From the NCBI RefSeq assembly GCF_016908565.1, contig NZ_JAFBED010000004.1, positions 62,001 through 126,000 of the forward strand: 64,000 nt of DNA, written 5' to 3'. Below are positions 40,436-51,164 of the stretch, one piece after another. Within the stretch, counting starts at the first letter, position 1. The number at the start of each line of letters is the position of its first letter. The position numbers were made by a program, and so were the translations under genes. The DNA comes from Sutcliffiella tianshenii (GTDB taxonomy: Bacteria; Bacillota; Bacilli; Bacillales; Bacillaceae_I). The notes under the pieces are model-generated. The model made no database searches. It was not told the origin of the DNA and saw only the letters and a program-made list of their open reading frames with translations.

Positions 40436-41120
40436 GGCCTTGGCCTTTGAGACCGCTATTTTACTTTTTCACACATATCGTGGTCTCTTCCTTGACCTTT
40501 GAGACCGCCATTCTTCTTTTACTCACTTATCGTGGTCTCATCTTTGCCTTTTGAGACCACCATTCTTCTGTTTCGCCAAAATCGTGGTCTCATCCTTGCC
40601 TTTTGAGACCGCTATTTTACTTTTTCACACATATCGTGGTCTCATCCTTGCCTTTTGAGACCGCCATTCTTCTTTTTCACACATATCGTGGTCTCATCCT
40701 TGGCCTTTGAGATCGCCATTCTTCTTTTACTCACATATCGTGGTCTCATCCTTGGCCTTTGAGACCGCCATTCTTCTTTTTCGCCAAAATCGTGGTCTCA
40801 TCCTTGCCTTTTGAGACCACCATTCTTCTGTTTCGCCAAAATCGTGGTCTCATCCTTGCCTTTTGAGACCGCCATTCTTCTGTTTCGCCAAAATCATGGT
40901 CTCACCCTTGCCTTTTTAGACCACCATTCTTCTTTTACTCACATATCGTGGTCTCATCCTTGGCCTTTGAGACCGCCATTCTTCTTTTTCGCCATATCGT
41001 GGTCTCATCCTTGTCTTTTGAGACCGCCATTCTTCTTTTTCACACATATCGTGGTCTCATCCTTGGCCTTGAGACCGCCATTCTTCTTTTTCGCCCATAT
41101 CGTGGTCTCATTCCACCGCT
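40436..41120. repeat. Tandem array of thirteen 52-bp repeats with dyad symmetry
   Basis: GGTCTC begins at 40482, 40534, 40586, 40638, 40690, 40742, 40794, 40846, 40898, 40950, 41001, 41053 and 41104, i.e. period 52 with two 51-bp steps. A typical unit is GGTCTCA, an 11-bp spacer, TGAGACC, then CGCCATTCTTCTTTTTCxCAxAT-CGT. The 7-bp arms form an inverted repeat. The connecting part exists in three variants (CACACATAT, CGCCAAAAT, ACTCACATAT types). Some arms carry point changes, e.g. GAGATC at about 40710 and TTTAGACC at about 40917. No gene is encoded; long frames through the array are by-products of the repeat. Confidence 0.95.
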
Positions 41121-41227
41121 AAGAGACAATAACGCCAAAAGTTTTGGATCTTTGTGCACTTAATACTCACCATCAAGATTTTGCCCCTCATACCTCCACT
41201 TAACTAATCTATACTCTTCCCAAACCA

Positions 41228-41260
41228 AACAAAAAAGCCGGGGTGTCGGCTTTTTTATCT
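41228..41260 (-). terminator. Terminator of the SpoVAF-like gene
   Basis: AAAAAAGCCG pairs with CGGCTTTTTT around ACACCC, overlapping the stop codon. Confidence 0.9.
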
Positions 41261-42718
41261 GTCAGGATCCTCCGGGTGCAAGATGGTGGGTCTTCTATTT
41301 TTCAATGGCATCGGTGCCCTGATCAAGACATCCCTCATTCCACGGTAGTTGAAAGGAATGAATGGCCACAAATATGGCACATTGAAGGATTGCATCCGTA
41401 AAAGCAGCAGGATGAATACAAGAAGTCCGATAATGAAACCAGGGATACCGAATAGTGCAGTCAGTATGATGAGGACAATCCGGACGAGCCGGTTTGCCAG
41501 GCTGAGTTCATAGCTTGGCGTGGAAAAGGTTCCGATTGCAGCTATGGCCAGATAGAGGATGATCTCGGGTACGAACAATCCGACTTTTACCGCCACATCA
41601 CCAATCAATATTGCTGCCACCAGCCCTAGTGCCGTTCCGAGCGAGGTCGGTGTATGGATGGCAGCCATCCTCAGCATATCCATCCCAAGCTCGATGATGA
41701 GTATCTGAGCAATCAACGGTACAGTTCCCATTTCTGATGGTCCGATATAGGACAACTGAGCTGGCAGGAGCTCCGGATTCAAGGCAAATAGATACCATAA
41801 AGGCAAGATGAAAAGTGATGCCCACACGGCAAGGAATCTGACAAGCCTAAGATATGCACCGACCAAGGGTTTGTTGCGGTATTCCTCTGCATGCTGGAGA
41901 TGATGCCAGAAGGTACAAGGTGTGATGATGACACTTGGTGAACCGTCCACGATCACAAGTACATGACCTTCATACAGATGTGCAGCTGCGGTATCTGGCC
42001 TTTCTGTATAGCGGACTGTTGGAAATGGATTCCAATGCCTCCCCCCTACGAATTCCTCAAGTGTTTTTTCCGCCATCGGCAGACCGTCCGTATCAATCTT
42101 CTTTAACGCATGCTTTATTCGTTCGACGATATGGGGGTCCGCTATCTCCTCCAGATAGCAAAGACTGATATCCGTCTTTGACCGGCGTCCCACTTGCAGA
42201 TATTCCATACGCAAAGAGCTGTCTCTTACTCTGCGGCGGATGAGTGCACAATTGAAAATGATGGTCTCGACAAATCCGTCCCTTGAGCCCCGGACGACCC
42301 TTTCCATATCCGGTTCTTCCGGACCCCTGACAGGATAGGTCCTGGAGTCGATCATGATCACTTCAGGTACACCTTCCACTACGAGTGCCGTCGGTCCTGA
42401 AAGCACCTGGTCGACCACCTGCTCCAGGTCGTCTGTTTTGCCCAATTCTACATAAGGGATATACTTTTGAAGTAATTTATCAAGCGGATGCTCTTCCAGT
42501 TCTTCGGGCTCCAAGTCGGAAAGGAATTTCATCAGGAAGAGCATGATGTCATCTTTTCCGAATCCATCTACGAGAAACAGGCCGATTTTTCTGCCTGCAT
42601 AGTGAAGATCAAGAAAAATCAAATCAAAGCTTTTATCTACAGCCAATCTATTTTTCAGATATGCGATATCTTCGTCAAAATTCCCTGACATCTTTTTAGT
42701 GTGCTTGGTCCAAGTCAA
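41255..42718 (-). CDS. spoVAF: SpoVAF/GerA-family spore membrane protein
   Basis: The start is set at the TTG at 42718, 8 bp after GAGGAGG, giving 487 aa, the usual length. The N-terminal cytoplasmic domain contains GPEEPDMERVVRGSRDGFVETIIFN and RRVRDSSLRMEYLQVGRRSKTDI; five or so membrane helices follow (about residues 290-440), and the tail is RPTILHPEDPDR. The first two motifs and the tail are those of SpoVAF, a GerA-type A subunit in the spore inner membrane that amplifies the germination ion response. It is outside a spoVA operon here. A GerXA paralogue is the alternative. Confidence 0.8.
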   Translation of the reverse strand: MTWTKHTKKMSGNFDEDIAYLKNRLAVDKSFDLIFLDLHYAGRKIGLFLVDGFGKDDIMLFLMKFLSDLEPEELEEHPLDKLLQKYIPYVELGKTDDLEQVVDQVLSGPTALVVEGVPEVIMIDSRTYPVRGPEEPDMERVVRGSRDGFVETIIFNCALIRRRVRDSSLRMEYLQVGRRSKTDISLCYLEEIADPHIVERIKHALKKIDTDGLPMAEKTLEEFVGGRHWNPFPTVRYTERPDTAAAHLYEGHVLVIVDGSPSVIITPCTFWHHLQHAEEYRNKPLVGAYLRLVRFLAVWASLFILPLWYLFALNPELLPAQLSYIGPSEMGTVPLIAQILIIELGMDMLRMAAIHTPTSLGTALGLVAAILIGDVAVKVGLFVPEIILYLAIAAIGTFSTPSYELSLANRLVRIVLIILTALFGIPGFIIGLLVFILLLLRMQSFNVPYLWPFIPFNYRGMRDVLIRAPMPLKNRRPTILHPEDPDR

Positions 42719-42874
42719 CGTCTGTTCCTCCTCGCTGCAGCTATCTCTTACATTTTTTACTTTTTCGAAAAAAAAATACCAAATTATAAAAACTAATTGG
42801 CAACAGCTCAATCTGTTCATAAAAAAACAGACAAGCTCATAAATTGGTAGAAAGTCTATTTTTGGAGGAGCAAG

Positions 42875-43753
42875 ATGAGAAAATTTCATATGATTGGAAT
42901 TGGTCTTATATTCGGATTGTCAGCTACCGTCTTCTTGCTTTTCTTTTTTGAACAAAGGGTCATCGAAAGCATCATCTTCTTTCCCATCGATCCAAACATA
43001 ATGATAAAAGAAGCTGATACAAGCTTGGAGCTTCTTAATGAAAAGGATGACGATGAATATGTCATCAACTGGGAGGTTTCTTCAAATACAGGGGACCCAG
43101 TCTACCTGAGACAGGATATTTCCCTTCTATTTGCTGACGGAAGATTGAAGGCTGTTTTATCCGATTGGAAGGATAACAGCAGCGAGTTGACACAATATGC
43201 GACCTATTCAGGGGAAGACAGCAGTCATTATGTTGCACTTTCCTTTCACCATGGGGAAATCCATCATAAGGATGAATCGATCACAAGTACCCATAAAATG
43301 AGCAAAGATCAGTTATATGTAATTGATTCTTCTTTCAGTTCGCTGCAATCATTCAAGAATGCCAAAACAAAGGAACAAATCGAGTGGAAAGATGTCCTGG
43401 ACAAAGTGACTGAACAGCAGCTGGAATACGCATGGGAAAAGGCGATTGATTTCTTTGAAATCCCTGTACAGAATTATGACTTGTACTCTCTGGAGGAGAT
43501 TATAGATCTTCAGGAAAAAGGAATGCCGGGAATGGATATAACCCGCTCAAAGGAGATTGTCGGGAGACTTTGGGAGGGTTTGTATAAGGAATATTTTCTG
43601 GGAATAAAAACAGCGGCAGGGACTACCATCCCGCCGATAGATAGTTCCCTGCCACTGATTTTAATTTCCAAAGACTATTCTCACCTGCTAGTATTATTCG
43701 AAACGAGAGAAGGGGAATCCGTCAAGCTCATTCAGAATCTAAGGATTGAATGA
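42875..43753 (+). CDS. Membrane-anchored hypothetical protein
   Basis: 292 aa with GGAGGAG upstream. One N-terminal membrane helix (residues 6-26) precedes an external mixed alpha/beta domain with no recognised motif. Its last 26 bp overlap the end of gluP on the other strand, so the two genes converge and share a terminus. Divergent from spoVAF. The position corresponds to yqgO/gluP neighbours in Bacillus, but homology was not recognised. Confidence 0.7.
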   Translation: MRKFHMIGIGLIFGLSATVFLLFFFEQRVIESIIFFPIDPNIMIKEADTSLELLNEKDDDEYVINWEVSSNTGDPVYLRQDISLLFADGRLKAVLSDWKDNSSELTQYATYSGEDSSHYVALSFHHGEIHHKDESITSTHKMSKDQLYVIDSSFSSLQSFKNAKTKEQIEWKDVLDKVTEQQLEYAWEKAIDFFEIPVQNYDLYSLEEIIDLQEKGMPGMDITRSKEIVGRLWEGLYKEYFLGIKTAAGTTIPPIDSSLPLILISKDYSHLLVLFETREGESVKLIQNLRIE

Positions 43754-45245
43754 TTTCTGAACGGAGATTTTCATAATTTGCGCCATCCGGTTCAATTTCT
43801 ATGGCACGCTCGATAGAAACAAGTGCTTTTTCCGTTTTCTTCAATTCCAGATAAACCAGTGCCAGATTATAGTGTGCTTCATGAAAATCCGGCTGCAATG
43901 CAGTAACATCAACAAGCCTAGATTCCGCATCATTTATCCTCCCTTTTTTTATATCGATAAAGGAAAGATAAAAGAGCACTTCTGGATATTCGTTCTTCTG
44001 CTCTTCAAGAGGGATTAGCATGTCATATGCTTGATCATACTCACCCTTTTGCAGGAGCGATTCCGCTTGAGAGATTTGGGTATACGGATTTTCGTTGTTG
44101 TATCCATAATCCAGCATATAAAAGGTAAGGGCACCCGCCAAGAGAAGGCCTAATATCCTTGGAAGAGGTTTTATATGCTTAGGCAGATGAACGATTGCCG
44201 CAGCGAGGAATCCACCGATCAGCCCACCGATATGCCCGGCATTATCAATGCCTGGAATCGCGAAACCGATTGTAAGATTTACCCCGATCAACACGAGGAT
44301 ATTCATTCCCATTGTGCGCAAAAAGACCTTCGGATAGGCAATACCCACAAAAAGCAGCGCCCCGAAGCATCCAAAAATCGCGCCTGATGCCCCTGCTGAA
44401 ATAGATGGCGTAAAAACAAAACTTGCAAGGGAACCTGCGAATCCTGCAAAAAGATAGACAAATAAGAAACGGATGTTTCCATAGATCCTCTCAACTGCAG
44501 TACCCAGATAAAAAAGGGCAAGTGTATTCAGCATAAGATGGAGAACCCCTATATGGAGGAAAATGGGTGTAAAAAATCTCCACCATTCCCCCTCGAGTAT
44601 AAGCGGGTTGAATTTAGCGCCATATTGGATGAGGGTCTCTGTATTCTGACTTCCCCCATTCATTTCAAGTATAAAGAAGGCAATCACTTGTACGGCAATA
44701 AATAGATAAGTGAATAATGGCTTTCCAAACTGAAATAGTTCCTTTTCTTTCTTGATTGCCCGGGCGGATGCATCAAGGACGTTTTGTTTTAGATGATGGA
44801 GATCTTCCTCGTCTTCGTTTTCCACTTCCACCTTCACTTCTTTTCCAATCAGGTTTGATATTCTATTGCATGAATGCTCCAGATTCCCTTCATGGACTAC
44901 CACACTGTTAACTGTAGCCTTGTTTTTTTCCAGAGGTTCCTGCAACCTGAATTCCCAGTCATCCACCGGAGGATAGGTGGAAACATATATATTGACTGCG
45001 GATAGCTTGCTTTTTCTTAGTTGTTTCCTGAAATTAGCAACCTGAAAAGCTGTTTTTTCCATATCCCGCTGCAGCCAGGTGCTCCAATCGAGATCATAGC
45101 GGTACATTCGTATAATCGGGGCTTGTTTATTTCCCAGCCCCTCCAGCCACACTTCCTTATGGTCGGGGGATATATGTATGATTCTATATTCATGCGTCAC
45201 AATCAAGCTAGACAACATATGCCAAAACACAAAATCCTGCTTCAA
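43728..45245 (-). CDS. gluP: Rhomboid intramembrane protease GluP (YqgP)
   Basis: 505 aa from a TTG start with GAGGTGGG upstream. An N-terminal cytoplasmic domain (about 1-170) is followed by seven membrane helices. SAGASGAIFGCFGALLF holds the catalytic serine and NAGHIGGLIGGFLA the histidine of the dyad. After residue 395 a TPR region (EVLFYLSFIDIKKGRINDAESRL, HEAHYNLALVYLELKKTEKAL) is visible. Bacillus subtilis GluP cleaves magnesium transporter MgtE with FtsH and affects cell division and glucose uptake. Confidence 0.95.
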   Translation of the reverse strand: MKQDFVFWHMLSSLIVTHEYRIIHISPDHKEVWLEGLGNKQAPIIRMYRYDLDWSTWLQRDMEKTAFQVANFRKQLRKSKLSAVNIYVSTYPPVDDWEFRLQEPLEKNKATVNSVVVHEGNLEHSCNRISNLIGKEVKVEVENEDEEDLHHLKQNVLDASARAIKKEKELFQFGKPLFTYLFIAVQVIAFFILEMNGGSQNTETLIQYGAKFNPLILEGEWWRFFTPIFLHIGVLHLMLNTLALFYLGTAVERIYGNIRFLFVYLFAGFAGSLASFVFTPSISAGASGAIFGCFGALLFVGIAYPKVFLRTMGMNILVLIGVNLTIGFAIPGIDNAGHIGGLIGGFLAAAIVHLPKHIKPLPRILGLLLAGALTFYMLDYGYNNENPYTQISQAESLLQKGEYDQAYDMLIPLEEQKNEYPEVLFYLSFIDIKKGRINDAESRLVDVTALQPDFHEAHYNLALVYLELKKTEKALVSIERAIEIEPDGANYENLRSEIIQSLDSE

Positions 45246-45315
45246 AGGCCCACCTCCTCATTGATTACCATTTTATATGGTAGGAATAGAAAAGTAAAAA
45301 TATTGACTCCTTATC

Positions 45316-45360
45316 CATAAAAAAGAAGATACCTATATGTATGAAGGCATCTTCCCTTTA
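45316..45360 (-). terminator. Terminator of the chemoreceptor gene
   Basis: GAAGATGCC pairs with GGTATCTTC around a 12-nt loop, followed by TTTTTT on the minus strand. Confidence 0.8.
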
Positions 45361-45388
45361 GAAGCTTTATTTAAACTAACAGATCCAT

Positions 45389-47104
45389 TTATTGCAGATG
45401 AAACCTCGAAGTTATAGCCGAGAGTGATTGAGATAATTCATTCAGATGTTTTCCTATGTGATGATTTCCTTCCATCTGACCTATTTGATTTTCACTTGCA
45501 TTCAGCATTTCATCCGAGCTTGCGGAGGTTTCCTGGGAAACGGATAAGAGTCCATCTGCTGATTGTTCAAGCTCAGGTAGAATATATTCCAATTCTTTCA
45601 GTTTCCCCTGCATGACTTTCATATTTTCATTTACACCATCAATTTCCCTCATCAATTCATCAAAAGTGAGCTTTGATGAATTTGCCAGCTTCAAGTTCGA
45701 TTTCGTTTTTGATAGCATCTCGTCAAACTCTGCGGTAGCACTGACTGTTACTTCTTCCATTTGGGTGATGGACTGTGTAATCTGCTCAGCAGCTTGAGAT
45801 GACTGCTCGGCAAGCTTACGGATTTCCTTGGCGACTACATCAAAGCCTCTTCCTGCCTCCCCGGCTCTTGCAGCTTCAATGGTTGCATTCAAAGCCAAAA
45901 GCTTTGTCTGTTCAGACACACCCTGTATCAGCCCCACAAGATTGGAGATAGATGATGCATAATTTTTCACATGTCTGATGGTGATGTTCAACTTATCAAA
46001 ATCCTTTTCGAAAGTGACAATCGTGCTGATCAAATCTTCCATCGTATGCTCCCCGCCCTTTGCGGATCTGTTCATCGTTTTGGAGCTTTGAAATGCTACA
46101 TCCATGTTATCCATGGCCTCTTCGATTTTATGCTTCATATCCCTGAAACAGTTCACGCTGACCTCCGAACTGGTTGCAGTCTGTTCTGCGCCATGCTTTA
46201 CCAGATGGATGGCAGAGACGAGCTGCTGACTGGATGCTAGGGCGTGTTCGGACGAGGATTGAAGCTTTCCACCCGTCTCCTCAAGCTCCACTGTCGTACT
46301 TTTAAGTTCATCCACCATGCTTCTCATCTGGTCGATCATTGCATTATAACTTTTATGCAACGAAAGAATCTCCGGCACAGTGGTGTTGATGTCTGCGGCC
46401 CGTTCAAGCTTACCTTCCCTTACCTGCTTCATCGTTTCCCTGAGCATGGAGAGGGGTCTCGTCAATGTCCTGACAAACAGGAAGATCAATAGAGTAAAGA
46501 TAACCAGACTTATCACAGTGACAATCAAAGTAAAATAAGCCATTTCCTCCACTGGCCCAAGATACGTCTCTGTTGGGATCATGATTGCATAAATACCCCC
46601 AATTTCGTTCATGTTCCTATATGTAATCGTGTAATTCTCCCCAGCCAATTCATTATGTATAACGCCTTGCCCGCTTTTCTCCATTTCGGCAATGAGCGTA
46701 TCGGGTAATGCCGGCACTTTATCCTTACTCACTTCAAAAGGGATGACTTGCTGGTCTTTTATATAGAAGTATTCAGAGGATATTCCGTCATTCTTCAGCT
46801 TTTTCTGCTGATCCCTGATACTGATCTGTAGCTGTTGCATGAAATAGGAATCTTCACTGACATATAGGAACTTGAGGTTTTCCGCAAGATGTCCCATCAG
46901 TTCACCTTCCCTGATAAATCTATTTTCCATCGTCTCCATGGTCATTTCTTTTGCCTTCAAGTAAGAGGTGATACCTACCGACAGAATGGAACCGACTAAT
47001 AATGAAACAACAAGAATAAATAATCTTGTGCCCAAGTTAATTTTCTGAAAAACCAGCTGAAACCAAACTACAAACCTTTTATGTATTTTATCTGTTTTTT
47101 TCAA
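45389..47104 (-). CDS. Methyl-accepting chemotaxis protein
   Basis: 571 aa from a TTG start with GGGGGG upstream. A first membrane helix (about 25-47), an external sensor domain of some 140 residues, a second helix (about 190-215), HAMP and then the signalling hairpin with the invariant tip [20 protein letters not shown]. Detects an external ligand and controls CheA. The sensor domain resembles single-Cache (sCache) folds; its ligand is not predictable. Confidence 0.9.
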   Translation of the reverse strand: MKKTDKIHKRFVVWFQLVFQKINLGTRLFILVVSLLVGSILSVGITSYLKAKEMTMETMENRFIREGELMGHLAENLKFLYVSEDSYFMQQLQISIRDQQKKLKNDGISSEYFYIKDQQVIPFEVSKDKVPALPDTLIAEMEKSGQGVIHNELAGENYTITYRNMNEIGGIYAIMIPTETYLGPVEEMAYFTLIVTVISLVIFTLLIFLFVRTLTRPLSMLRETMKQVREGKLERAADINTTVPEILSLHKSYNAMIDQMRSMVDELKSTTVELEETGGKLQSSSEHALASSQQLVSAIHLVKHGAEQTATSSEVSVNCFRDMKHKIEEAMDNMDVAFQSSKTMNRSAKGGEHTMEDLISTIVTFEKDFDKLNITIRHVKNYASSISNLVGLIQGVSEQTKLLALNATIEAARAGEAGRGFDVVAKEIRKLAEQSSQAAEQITQSITQMEEVTVSATAEFDEMLSKTKSNLKLANSSKLTFDELMREIDGVNENMKVMQGKLKELEYILPELEQSADGLLSVSQETSASSDEMLNASENQIGQMEGNHHIGKHLNELSQSLSAITSRFHLQ

Positions 47105-47207
47105 GGTGAACCCCCCGCGTATCCAAATTGCTAACAGGATAAATTATACAGGTGGAATATTAATCCAATGTAAAGTTAATGTAAGGTTTCAAAAGCTATA
47201 ATCAACA

Positions 47208-47268
47208 AAAAGGACTACCCAGTAGACCACTCCAAATAAAGAGTAGTATGACAGGTAGTCCATCTCCC
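47208..47268 (-). terminator. Terminator of the 60-aa gene
   Basis: GGACTACC and GGTAGTCC pair at the ends of a longer hairpin, with TTTTTG following on the minus strand. Confidence 0.7.
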
Positions 47269-47287
47269 TAATATACTGTTTAAATTC

Positions 47288-47467
47288 TCACCCACGGAAA
47301 ACCGTCTGCAGGAATCGATCCCGTACAAATGGGATGTCCATTCCAAAAGCCACCACAAACCTTCTGATCGGACTTACCCCAAGAATGGAGTTTAAAATAC
47401 GATAGCGGTTCTGGTAGATTGCATAAGCACCTGCGATGATAAGAACCATTCTGATTAAATATCCCAT
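47288..47467 (-). CDS. Small conserved hypothetical protein
   Basis: 59 aa from the ATG at 47467 (GGAGGGA 5 bp upstream). MGYLIRMVLIIAGAYAIYQNRYRILNSIL is one membrane helix and the tail (PIRRFVVAFGMDIPFVRDRFLQTVFRG) is basic. The pattern occurs in Bacillus as an uncharacterised family. Separate from ldh by about 65 bp, same strand. Confidence 0.65.
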   Translation of the reverse strand: MGYLIRMVLIIAGAYAIYQNRYRILNSILGVSPIRRFVVAFGMDIPFVRDRFLQTVFRG

Positions 47468-47534
47468 TACCATCCCTCCTGCTATTAGGATGCTTCAAAA
47501 GAAAGAAAAACATGCCTATGTTTTCCTCTATATG

Positions 47535-48506
<972 letters not shown>

Positions 48507-48581
48507 TTAACTATAACTATATTCTACACCGGAAGTTTGTGAAATGTTGATCAATATATTTCTATTCTGTGTCAAATTGAT

Positions 48582-49352
48582 TTAAGCAGCGAGCAACACG
48601 CCAAATAAGGCTACCATAAGGATGGATCCGATATTCACTACGTCATTATTGACTGCTCTGAATCCTTTCACAAGTTCAGCAGGCTTTCCGCAGTGAAGAG
48701 GACTTTCCACGGTTCTTCCACACGAGGAGCATCTGTATGTTGCCTGTATAAAAGCTCCAAGAACCGTATCGACAAAACAGCCAAGTATCCCAAGCAGCGT
48801 TATTAGGAAAGCGGTCGTAAGTGATATCTCTGTCCAAAACAAAGAAGCCGAAGCAGCAATGAGACCAGCCCCTGCAACAGAAGCTATCGTCCCAAGAAGA
48901 CTTATCGCACCCGAAGTACCCCTGCTCACTCTTTTAAGAGTAAGAATGGAAATTGGGTCCTTCTTGCTAAGCGTGCCGATTTCCGATGCCCAGGTATCTG
49001 CATTTGCAGCTGCTATAGCTGTAATAAAGCCGACCATCCAGACCTCCGAGGGTACGAGGAGGTACGCGAGACTAAACAGTGCGGGCACAATCCCGTTAGC
49101 AAACACTTGGAAGATATCCCGCTGTGAACCTTTTTCCAGGATTTCATCCACACTAGCCTTGCTTTTCTTTTTATACCTGCTCCAAAGACTGGATGTTATA
49201 AAAAAAATACCGATTAATAGTAGCCCATAGCCTTTGAAGCCCAAAGCAATCAGGATCCCGATGAAACACGTTCCGATTGCCCCTGATTTTGATAAGGCCA
49301 TTCCTTTATATCCTAGCCCTGCAAGCAGGATGATCCCTGCGAGCAGCACCAT
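48582..49352 (-). CDS. DUF92 family membrane protein (TMEM19-like)
   Basis: 256 aa from the ATG at 49352, one base after the yqgN stop and 6 bp after CTGGAGAA, chosen over a longer frame overlapping yqgN. Six membrane helices with AANADTWASEIG and FVDTVLGAF are DUF92 signatures; family members in cyanobacteria and plants act in phytol/isoprenoid phosphorylation. A cysteine cluster (CSSCGRTVESPLHCGKP) sits near the C-terminus. Operon with yqgN. Role in Bacillus is unknown. Confidence 0.85.
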   Translation of the reverse strand: MVLLAGIILLAGLGYKGMALSKSGAIGTCFIGILIALGFKGYGLLLIGIFFITSSLWSRYKKKSKASVDEILEKGSQRDIFQVFANGIVPALFSLAYLLVPSEVWMVGFITAIAAANADTWASEIGTLSKKDPISILTLKRVSRGTSGAISLLGTIASVAGAGLIAASASLFWTEISLTTAFLITLLGILGCFVDTVLGAFIQATYRCSSCGRTVESPLHCGKPAELVKGFRAVNNDVVNIGSILMVALFGVLLAA

Positions 49353-49353
49353 G

Positions 49354-49926
49354 TTATTCTCCAGCAATACAGTCATATGTAGATTCATCCGTCATTATTG
49401 TGCTTACAGGAATATCATATGATTCATGCTCCAACTCATCCTTCACCTGTTCCTTGAAGGCCAATGAAACAGTCTTCCCAGTGTAATCCGTTAAAAAACG
49501 ATCATAGTAGCCTCCTCCAAACCCGATCCGATAGCCCCTCTTATCAAAAACGAGTCCCGGTACGAGGATGAGATCGATGGCTGATTTTTCACAAGGTTTT
49601 GTGCGCGTGGGGTCTGGCTCCTTTAACCCAAAGTAGACAGTCTCTAACTCATCAAATCCCCTTAATAAAAAGAATTTCATGCTTTTATCCCTCGGATAGC
49701 ATTTTGGAACAGCTACCAGCTTCTGTTCAAGCCAGGCCTGTTCGATAATTGGGATGGTATCCACTTCCGGCATCCTGGAAACTGTCACACCCACTATCCT
49801 TGCTCTTTCCCATTCAGCAGATGAAAAGAGTGCCTGATGGATTTGGCGCGATTTCTCGTCGTATTGTTCTTTGGAAAGTCCGGCCAACGTATTTTTCATT
49901 TCTTCCCGCTGTTTTCCTTTGTTCAT
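49354..49926 (-). CDS. yqgN: 5-formyltetrahydrofolate cyclo-ligase YqgN
   Basis: 190 aa: PKCYPRDKSMKFF, DLILVPGLVFDKRGYRIGFGGGYYDRFL and the ATP site are those of 5-FTHF cyclo-ligase. Converts 5-formyl-THF to methenyl-THF with ATP, returning stored folate to one-carbon metabolism. First gene of the pair with DUF92; it is divergent from rpmG, the order found in Bacillus. Confidence 0.95.
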   Translation of the reverse strand: MNKGKQREEMKNTLAGLSKEQYDEKSRQIHQALFSSAEWERARIVGVTVSRMPEVDTIPIIEQAWLEQKLVAVPKCYPRDKSMKFFLLRGFDELETVYFGLKEPDPTRTKPCEKSAIDLILVPGLVFDKRGYRIGFGGGYYDRFLTDYTGKTVSLAFKEQVKDELEHESYDIPVSTIMTDESTYDCIAGE

Positions 49927-50128
49927 TTAGGTTGATTCTCCTTACCGCAATCTTTTTACTCTATAAAGAATATACCAAGAAACACCGCTTTCTTCTAATT
50001 TAGAAGGGAAAATAAGCAGGATTTCCCCTCTTATTTCCCACTGCTGAAAAAAGACTGGCATTCCGAAAAAAATAGTGATATTATAGTAAGGTCTGAATTG
50101 AATGTTTTATATGTTTGGAGGGATAACG

Positions 50129-50278
50129 ATGCGCGTAAACGTAACTTTAGCTTGTACTGAAACTGGTGATCGTAACTATATCACGACTAAAAATAAACGT
50201 AACAACCCAGATCGTCTTGAGCTTAAAAAATACAGCCCAAGATTGAAAAAAGTAACTGTACACCGTGAAACAAAATAA
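50129..50278 (+). CDS. rpmG: 50S ribosomal protein L33
   Basis: 49 aa with GGAGGG upstream. [20 protein letters not shown] followed by [16 protein letters not shown] is the L33 pattern. It has one cysteine only, so it is the C-minus, zinc-independent form. Matches RpmGA of Bacillus in this locus. Part of the 50S subunit near the E site. Confidence 0.95.
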   Translation: MRVNVTLACTETGDRNYITTKNKRNNPDRLELKKYSPRLKKVTVHRETK

Positions 50279-50312
50279 GCAGCAGGATTTCCTGTCTGCT
50301 TATTTTTTTTGC
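50274..50312 (+). terminator. Terminator of rpmG
   Basis: AAGCAGCAGGA pairs with TCCTGTCTGCTT (one unpaired base) followed by T residues. Confidence 0.85.
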
Positions 50313-50318
50313 CTACAT

Positions 50319-51152
50319 TCAGGATCCAGCCTTCACCAGAGATTTGCTCTTGCTGCTTTTTATATAAGCAGACTGCCCTCTAAAGGATCGAACATGAGAG
50401 CTGACCCAGAGCTTCGGCTGTGCTTCTTCCTCCAATGAAACCTGCACTTTTCTCTCGAGCATATCATACTGTGCCTGTCGGTAATCCTCATGGCTCCCGA
50501 TATCCTTCCAGTACCCCTTTGCCTTGAATCCATATAAAGCCATATTGTTTTCGATGAGTTTAGGAAAGAGCTCCTTGCTGAAATCATACTCCCTGTTTTT
50601 CTCCATCAGGCAAAGTACAACCGGATCCACTATATAGATCCCCGTGTTCACCACCCTGCTGAACTCTTGATCCTTTTGCGGCTTTTCCAAAAAACGCATG
50701 ATCTTTCCATCAGGACCTGTTTTGATGATGCCGAATTTGGCAGGATTCCTTACTTCTTTCATAAAAACGGTGAAAATTGATCTGTTTTGAAGATGGAAGA
50801 CTAAACCATCAATCAGATCAAAGTCCGTCAGGGCATCCCCGCTTATGACAATGAATGGTTCATCTAGCAGGCTCTCTGCATTTTTCACACTACCGGCAGT
50901 CCCAAGTGGGAGATCCTCGAAAACGTACGTGAGGTTCACTCCCCACCTTGAACCATCTCCGAAATATTCGACGATTTTGTCTCCAAGATATTGAAGTGTA
51001 ACGATGATATCTGAAATGCCATGCTTTTTTAGCAGTTCAATACTATACTCCATAACAGGTTTATTCAGCAAAGGTACAAGCGGTTTTGGCATCCTTCTTG
51101 TAAAAGGGTGCAGGCGTGTGCCCCTTCCGCCAGCCAGAATAACTGCCTTCAT
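50319..51152 (-). CDS. Sugar-phosphate nucleotidyltransferase
   Basis: 277 aa from the ATG at 51152 with GGAGGG upstream. AVILAGGRGTRLHPFT and PKPLVPLLNKPVMEY form the nucleotide-binding loop; GDALTDFDL is the metal-binding aspartate region and NTGIYIVDP is a conserved C-terminal motif. Transfers a nucleoside monophosphate to a sugar 1-phosphate (glucose- or mannose-1-phosphate type). The gene ends a cluster with the glycosyltransferase and DUF4912-like genes upstream. Exact sugar is unknown. Confidence 0.9.
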   Translation of the reverse strand: MKAVILAGGRGTRLHPFTRRMPKPLVPLLNKPVMEYSIELLKKHGISDIIVTLQYLGDKIVEYFGDGSRWGVNLTYVFEDLPLGTAGSVKNAESLLDEPFIVISGDALTDFDLIDGLVFHLQNRSIFTVFMKEVRNPAKFGIIKTGPDGKIMRFLEKPQKDQEFSRVVNTGIYIVDPVVLCLMEKNREYDFSKELFPKLIENNMALYGFKAKGYWKDIGSHEDYRQAQYDMLERKVQVSLEEEAQPKLWVSSHVRSFRGQSAYIKSSKSKSLVKAGS

Positions 51153-51164
51153 ACACAATCCCTC

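Noticed and set aside
40436-41120. CRISPR array
   Set aside because: The unit is 52 bp with near-identical inter-repeat sequence, not unique spacers of constant length, and there are no cas genes. It is a plain tandem repeat.
40811-41122. 103-aa protein frame running through the tandem repeats
   Set aside because: Its sequence is repetitive because the DNA repeats; it lacks a ribosome-binding site and changes with the copy number.
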